Notes under the pieces: generated by a model
Seen by the model: only the letters and a program-made list of their open reading frames with translations
The model's database searches: none
Told to the model about the DNA's origin: nothing
Position numbers and translations under genes: made by a program
Assembly (NCBI GenBank): GCA_040004775.1
Contig: JBDUAD010000057.1
Coordinates: 1 to 18,266, forward strand
DNA length: 18,266 nucleotides
Direction: 5' to 3'
Source: JALZBL01 sp040004775
Lineage (GTDB): Bacteria > Actinomycetota > Actinomycetes > Mycobacteriales > Jatrophihabitantaceae
In this document: piece by piece, positions 14,929-18,266 of the stretch
Layout: every line of letters starts with the position of its first letter
Position numbering within the stretch: position 1 is the stretch's first letter

Positions 14929-16034
14929 ACGTTCCTCATCTCACGCCAAGCGGCTCGCCGCGCGGATCGATGGGCCCGGTCGGGTTCCACTCTCGTTCCC
15001 TCTGGTGGTGACGGGGCGTTGCGGCGGTCGTGATCCTGCCCGATCCGGGATCCGCGCCGCGTCCGGGTGCTGCGCCGTACCCACCAGAGGCCGATCGCCG
15101 CGCCCACCGCGTCAACCACGATGAACATCAGGCGGGACACCGCGGCCACAGCGACGGCCGAAGAACTCGGCAGTCCGGCCAGCAGAACGAATATCAGCTC
15201 TCTGAGCCCGGCGCCGGCTGGTACCGGGACGGCCAGGAACCCGAGGATCCAAGCAACGATGGCCGCGAACGCCACCTGCGCCGGGTGCTGGTGGTAACCG
15301 AGCGCCGCGGTCACCGCAGCCGCCCCTGCGCCGACCAGTATCCAGGTCGGCACCGCGCGTGCGATCAGACCGAGCATCGTCGGCCAGGAAGGTGGGGTCG
15401 GATGGACGCGGCCGCGCGTGAGCCGGCGCCCCAGGTTCAGCACGGGTCGAAGCACCGCCGGGTGAACGGCGGAGACGCCGACCGGAATGAGCAGCAGCAT
15501 CGCCCAGCCCCAGCCCAGACCACCGCCGGATGTCGCGATGACCGGGGCCAGCAGGGCGCAGGCGATCGCCGCACCGACGCACATCGCGGCATAGGAGATG
15601 AGCGTGGTGACGTACGCGGCGCTCCGGTTGACCCCGGACCGCGCGGCGAGTTCGCCGCGGCCGAGCACCGGCCAGATCCCGCCGGGCAGGTACTTGCCCA
15701 GCTCGCCGCCGAAGTACCAGGCCAGCGCGTCGCGCCGGCGCACGAGCGAACCGAACACCAACAGGCAACGCCACCAGAGCAGACCCAGACCGGTCATCGC
15801 CGCCGCGCTGGCCACCAGCGCCGTCAGGAGCCAACGCACATCGGCGTCCACGATGGATGTCCGGATGCTGGACCACTCGTCCACCAGGGTCCGCACGCAC
15901 ACGCCGACCGCCACGATGGCGATCAACACGCCGGCGACGCGCAGAATGCGCCCGAGCCGACCGGATCTATAGAAATCCGACGAGGAGGCTTTCGTCGTCC
16001 CGGTCATCGAGTCGGAGTCGACGGGGTCGGACAC
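14925..16034 (-). CDS. UPF0104 / LPG_synthase_TM family membrane protein
   Basis: 369 residues, about eight membrane spans between 30 and 320, resembling the transmembrane (flippase-like) part of lysylphosphatidylglycerol synthases and YbhN-type proteins. Visible hallmarks are ELGKYLPGGIWPVLGR at 110-125 and the late-helix stretch PAGAGLRELIFVLLAG at 272-287. The aminoacyl-transfer domain of MprF is absent. Proteins of this group recur beside glycosyltransferases and are suspected of moving or helping to move lipids or lipid-linked sugars; that is inference here. The C-terminal 45 residues are very rich in Arg, Pro and charged residues. The start is GTG at 16034. The only Shine-Dalgarno-like sequence (AAGGTGA) is 16 bases away, too far; leaderless initiation is possible. 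An in-frame ATG at 16007 has no better signal. Confidence 0.82.
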   Translation of the reverse strand: MSDPVDSDSMTGTTKASSSDFYRSGRLGRILRVAGVLIAIVAVGVCVRTLVDEWSSIRTSIVDADVRWLLTALVASAAAMTGLGLLWWRCLLVFGSLVRRRDALAWYFGGELGKYLPGGIWPVLGRGELAARSGVNRSAAYVTTLISYAAMCVGAAIACALLAPVIATSGGGLGWGWAMLLLIPVGVSAVHPAVLRPVLNLGRRLTRGRVHPTPPSWPTMLGLIARAVPTWILVGAGAAAVTAALGYHQHPAQVAFAAIVAWILGFLAVPVPAGAGLRELIFVLLAGLPSSSAVAVAAVSRLMFIVVDAVGAAIGLWWVRRSTRTRRGSRIGQDHDRRNAPSPPEGTRVEPDRAHRSARRAAWREMRNV

Positions 16035-16042
16035 GATCGCCG

Positions 16043-16048
16043 ACTGTA
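16043..16048 (-). promoter_or_regulatory. Candidate -10 for leaderless transcription of the UPF0104 gene
   Basis: On the - strand TACAGT (fits TAnnnT) ends 8 bases before the GTG at 16034, so transcription could start at or next to the start codon. This fits the lack of a well-spaced Shine-Dalgarno. No clear -35 is seen. Confidence 0.35.
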
Positions 16049-16132
16049 GTTCACCTTCAAGTCACCGGACTCCGATCATTCGGTGGCTAAGCTCGCGCCG
16101 TCCGCAACGTCTATCAGACGAGAGGTTGAGAA

Positions 16133-17257
16133 TTGCTCCGGGTGCTGGTCGATGCCACCGCCCTCCCGGCCGAGCGGCGCGGGGTGGGTAGGTACATCGA
16201 CAACCTTCTGCCCGCGCTCTGTCGCGCAGGGTTGGACGTTCACGTCGCCTGCCAACCGCGCGATGCCGACAAGTACGCCCAGGCCGGGTCCGCCCAGCCG
16301 GTGGTGGCGTCCGCTCTGACCGGCCGGCGCCCCACTCGCTTGGTGTGGGAGCAGGTCGGGCTTCCGGGCATGGTTCGCCGGGTCGGCTCCGATGTCCTGC
16401 ACTCACCCCACTACACGCACCCGCTGTGGGCCGATGTCGCCCAGGTCGTCACGGTGCACGACGCGACGTTCTTCACTGACGCTCCCCTGCACAGCGGCAT
16501 CAAGCCACCGTTCTTCCGCGCCGCCACCCGCCTCGCGCTTCGACGAGCCGACTGCTGCGTGGTCGACTCGCAGTCGACGGCCGACGATCTGGAGCGAGAG
16601 GTGGGCGCCGATCCCGCGGTGCTGCAGGTCGCGCATCTCGGTGTGGACCACGCGGTCTTCCACCCTCCGAGCGCGGAGGACGTCAGTGAACTTCGAGGAC
16701 ACCTCGGCCTGGCCGAGGACCAGAGGTACCTCGCCTTCCTCGGCACCCTGGAGCCGCGGAAGAACGTCCCTGCGTTGATCGCCGGCTGGATCCGGGCTGT
16801 GGCGGACCGCCCCGACCCGCCGGCGTTGGTCCTGGCCGGTGGCGCCGGTTGGAACACCGATCTCGATCGGATCGCCGTGCCCGCCCACCTGAACCTCGTC
16901 CGGCCCGGGTATCTCCCGCTGACGTTGCTTCCGGCGCTGCTCGGTGGCGCCGACCTCGTCACCTACCCGAGCCTGGGCGAAGGTTTCGGTTTGCCGGTGC
17001 TGGAGGCGATGGCCTGCGGCGCCGCTGTCCTCACCACCGCGCGAATGGCCATTCCGGAGGTCGGCGGCGATGCGGTGGCCTACACCGAGCCCGACGAGGT
17101 GGCGATCGGGACCAACATCCGGGAACTGCTCGACGATCCGGACCGGCGGGCGCACCTAGCCGCGGCCGGTGTCCGCCGGGCGGCGTCCTTCACCTGGGAC
17201 GCCTGCGCCGATGCTCACGTCGTCGCCTACCAACGTGCGATTGCGGCGGCGAGATGA
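16133..17257 (+). CDS. GT4 glycosyltransferase with a TTG start
   Basis: Retaining GT-B glycosyltransferase of family GT4, 374 residues, cytoplasmic. The acceptor-side motif RRGVGRYIDNLLPAL is at 15-29, HSPHYTHP at 90-97, VTVHDATFF at 106-114, and VDSQSTADDL at 144-153. The donor half starts at FLGTLEPRKNVPAL (202-215), and GEGFGLPVLEAMACG (282-296) holds the E-x7-E pair E283/E291. The layout resembles mannosyl- and rhamnosyltransferases, but the donor cannot be fixed. TTG at 16133 is chosen because GAGAGG stands 7 bases upstream; an in-frame GTG at 16142 would be 16 bases from it. A possible -10, TAAGCT (16088-16093), lies upstream. The stop overlaps the ATG of wbbL (ATGA, 17254-17257), tying it to the linkage-rhamnose step. 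Confidence 0.88.
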   Translation: MLRVLVDATALPAERRGVGRYIDNLLPALCRAGLDVHVACQPRDADKYAQAGSAQPVVASALTGRRPTRLVWEQVGLPGMVRRVGSDVLHSPHYTHPLWADVAQVVTVHDATFFTDAPLHSGIKPPFFRAATRLALRRADCCVVDSQSTADDLEREVGADPAVLQVAHLGVDHAVFHPPSAEDVSELRGHLGLAEDQRYLAFLGTLEPRKNVPALIAGWIRAVADRPDPPALVLAGGAGWNTDLDRIAVPAHLNLVRPGYLPLTLLPALLGGADLVTYPSLGEGFGLPVLEAMACGAAVLTTARMAIPEVGGDAVAYTEPDEVAIGTNIRELLDDPDRRAHLAAAGVRRAASFTWDACADAHVVAYQRAIAAAR

Positions 17258-18210
17258 CCGCCGCGCCGAACTGCCTGACCGTAGTTGTGGTCACCTATGA
17301 CTCGGCCGACGTGCTTCCCGGTTTCCTGGACTCGCTTGAGAAGGCCACTTCGAGCCAGCTCGATGTCATCGTCTCCGACAACGGCTCAACCGACCGGTTG
17401 GTCGAGGCCATCGGAGACCGGTCGTTTGTGACGGTGTTGAGCAACGGAGAGAATCTTGGTTACGGGCGCGCCGTCAACGCCGGCGTAGCCAAAGCCAGCG
17501 GCGAGTTCGTACTTATAGCCAATCCGGACCTGTGCCTGGCTCCCGGCGCCGTGGATGAACTGTTCAACGCGAGCGAGCGTTGGCGTGCTGCCGCGAGCCT
17601 CGGCCCACTGATCCTCACGGTGGAGGGCAAGGTCTATCCCTCGGCCAGGCGCCTACCCTCTCTGCGCAACGGGATCGGCCACGCATTGTTGGGGTGGATT
17701 TGGCCCAGCAACCCGTGGACGGCCGAATATCGTCGAGAAGTGGGCGCCATTGCCGAACGTCCGGTCGAGTGGCTGTCCGGATCCTGCTTGCTGATCCGAC
17801 GCGCCGCGTTCGATGCCGTGGGCGGTTTCGATCCGAGCTACTTCATGTACTTCGAGGACACCGACCTGGGTGAGCGGTTCGGCCGGGCCGGCTGGGACAA
17901 CGTGTACGTGCCCTCGGCCACTGCCGTGCACCTGGGCGGTCATTCGACCTCGCGAAACCGTGCGGCCATGATCACTGAGCATCACCGCAGCGCCTATAAG
18001 TACCTTTCCCGGCGGTACAGCGGATGGCGGCTATGGCCGCTGCGCGTCGTCTTGCGCGTTGGTCTCGGCGCACGGTCGACCGTCGCCCGACGAGTGAGCG
18101 CGGTCGCAGCCGGCGCTGAGCCGCAACGTCCCGTCGAGTCCGTGGAGCAGATCGAGGCGGTTCTCGTAGCGCCTGGGTATGGGGGACTCACCGTTGCCGA
18201 GCCTCAGTGA
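17254..18210 (+). CDS. wbbL: GlcNAc-diphospho-polyprenol L-rhamnosyltransferase
   Basis: GT2 enzyme that adds L-rhamnose from dTDP-L-rhamnose to GlcNAc-PP-polyprenol, the linker step known from mycobacterial arabinogalactan. The protein has 318 residues. It shows VVVVTYDSADVLPGFLDSL at 10-28, a DNGST motif, ENLGYGRAVNAG, and ANPDL as the metal site. It then has LGPLILTVEGKVYPSARRLP, PVEWLSGSCLLIRRAAFD, GGFDPSYFMYFEDTDLGE and, near the end, EHHRSAYKYLSRR with SGW. This order, the YPSAR, WLSGSCL and YFM-ED-DLG motifs and the length match mycobacterial WbbL1 as I remember it. ATG at 17254 overlaps the previous stop by 4 bp. The frame is open back to 16849, but only as a shadow of the GT4 gene. 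The following gene (ManB/ManC) is also the mycobacterial neighbour, which supports the assignment. Confidence 0.88.
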   Translation: MTAAPNCLTVVVVTYDSADVLPGFLDSLEKATSSQLDVIVSDNGSTDRLVEAIGDRSFVTVLSNGENLGYGRAVNAGVAKASGEFVLIANPDLCLAPGAVDELFNASERWRAAASLGPLILTVEGKVYPSARRLPSLRNGIGHALLGWIWPSNPWTAEYRREVGAIAERPVEWLSGSCLLIRRAAFDAVGGFDPSYFMYFEDTDLGERFGRAGWDNVYVPSATAVHLGGHSTSRNRAAMITEHHRSAYKYLSRRYSGWRLWPLRVVLRVGLGARSTVARRVSAVAAGAEPQRPVESVEQIEAVLVAPGYGGLTVAEPQ

Positions 18211-18266
18211 GGCGGTCGACGCGATCATCCTGGTCGGCGGACAGGGCACCCGGCTGCGCCCGCTGA
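18179..18266 (+). CDS. manB: Mannose-1-phosphate guanylyltransferase, 5' end (partial)
   Basis: Only the first 29 codons are inside the window. They end in AVDAIILVGGQGTRLRPL, the nucleotide-binding GGxGTRL signature of sugar-phosphate nucleotidyltransferases. That signature alone would also fit RmlA or GalU. The call rests on the position right after wbbL, where mycobacteria carry manB (Rv3264c, GDP-mannose pyrophosphorylase, elsewhere called manC). It would supply GDP-mannose for the two Gmd-like enzymes. ATG at 18179 overlaps the end of wbbL by 32 bp; a TTG at 18194 is an alternative. No strong Shine-Dalgarno is seen. Confidence 0.7.
   Translation, partial: MGDSPLPSLSEAVDAIILVGGQGTRLRPL

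Noticed and set aside
13795..16049. Long + strand open frames (412 and 339 codons) opposite three - strand genes
   Set aside because: Translations are low-complexity (Arg, Pro, Gln, His), while the - strand shows membrane spans and methyltransferase motifs with coupled starts.
16849..17253. Upstream extension of wbbL
   Set aside because: It shadows the 3' part of the GT4 gene. The GT2 domain starts right after the ATG at 17254.
990..17254. Direct repeats at the two ends of the proposed insertion
   Set aside because: The sequence after rmlD and before wbbL shows no shared stretch by eye, so no insertion mechanism can be claimed.
1..18266. CRISPR arrays, tRNA/rRNA genes, insertion sequences, att sites, phage or defence genes
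   Set aside because: I looked for regular repeats, cloverleaf-like ends, transposase motifs and terminal inverted repeats and saw none. Every large frame with good motifs belongs to glycan synthesis, modification or export.

Overview
This window comes from a high-GC actinobacterium. Codon third positions are almost all G or C, GTG and TTG starts are common, and genes overlap by 4 bp. The right edge carries a GlcNAc-PP-polyprenol L-rhamnosyltransferase (WbbL) followed by a ManB/ManC-type mannose-1-phosphate guanylyltransferase. As I recall it, that is the order rmlD-wbbL1-manB of mycobacteria. Species cannot be named from the sequence. The whole window is a cell-surface polysaccharide locus. 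I see no RNA genes, CRISPR array, insertion sequence, integrase or phage genes.

Layout. Left block, + strand, 1-7600: the 3' end of an unidentified gene, rmlD (last step of dTDP-L-rhamnose synthesis), two adjacent GDP-mannose 4,6-dehydratase-like genes, an ABC-2 exporter pair (wzm permease, wzt ATPase with a C-terminal domain), and a 743-residue protein that fuses a GT2 to a GT4 glycosyltransferase. Middle, alternating strands, 7610-11054: two methyltransferases on the - strand, then a divergent FkbM-type methyltransferase on the + strand. Next, - strand, 11107-16034: two translationally coupled gene pairs. One is a polyprenol-phosphate glycosyltransferase (GtrB/DPM1 type) with a polytopic GT-C-like membrane protein. 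The other is a UPF0104/LPG_synthase_TM membrane protein with a small SAM methyltransferase. Right block, + strand, 16133-18266: a GT4 glycosyltransferase with a TTG start, wbbL, and the first 29 codons of the guanylyltransferase.

How the genes could fit together (inference). The guanylyltransferase would make GDP-mannose, and the Gmd-like enzymes would turn it into GDP-4-keto-6-deoxymannose and perhaps a further sugar. RmlD supplies dTDP-L-rhamnose. WbbL would place the first rhamnose on a GlcNAc-PP-polyprenol carrier. The GT4 and the GT2-GT4 fusion would extend a chain in the cytoplasm, methyltransferases would modify or cap it, and Wzm/Wzt would export it. The GtrB-like/GT-C pair could then add sugars outside the membrane from a polyprenol-phosphate donor. 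No initiating GlcNAc-1-phosphate transferase, no cell-wall ligase and no clear 4-keto reductase for the GDP-sugar branch lie in the window.

The main point for a second look is that a short core known from mycobacteria (rmlD-wbbL-manB) appears here opened by about 16 kb of exporter-dependent glycan genes, organised in alternating strand blocks. The longest stretch without a gene is 274 bp (13929-14202).
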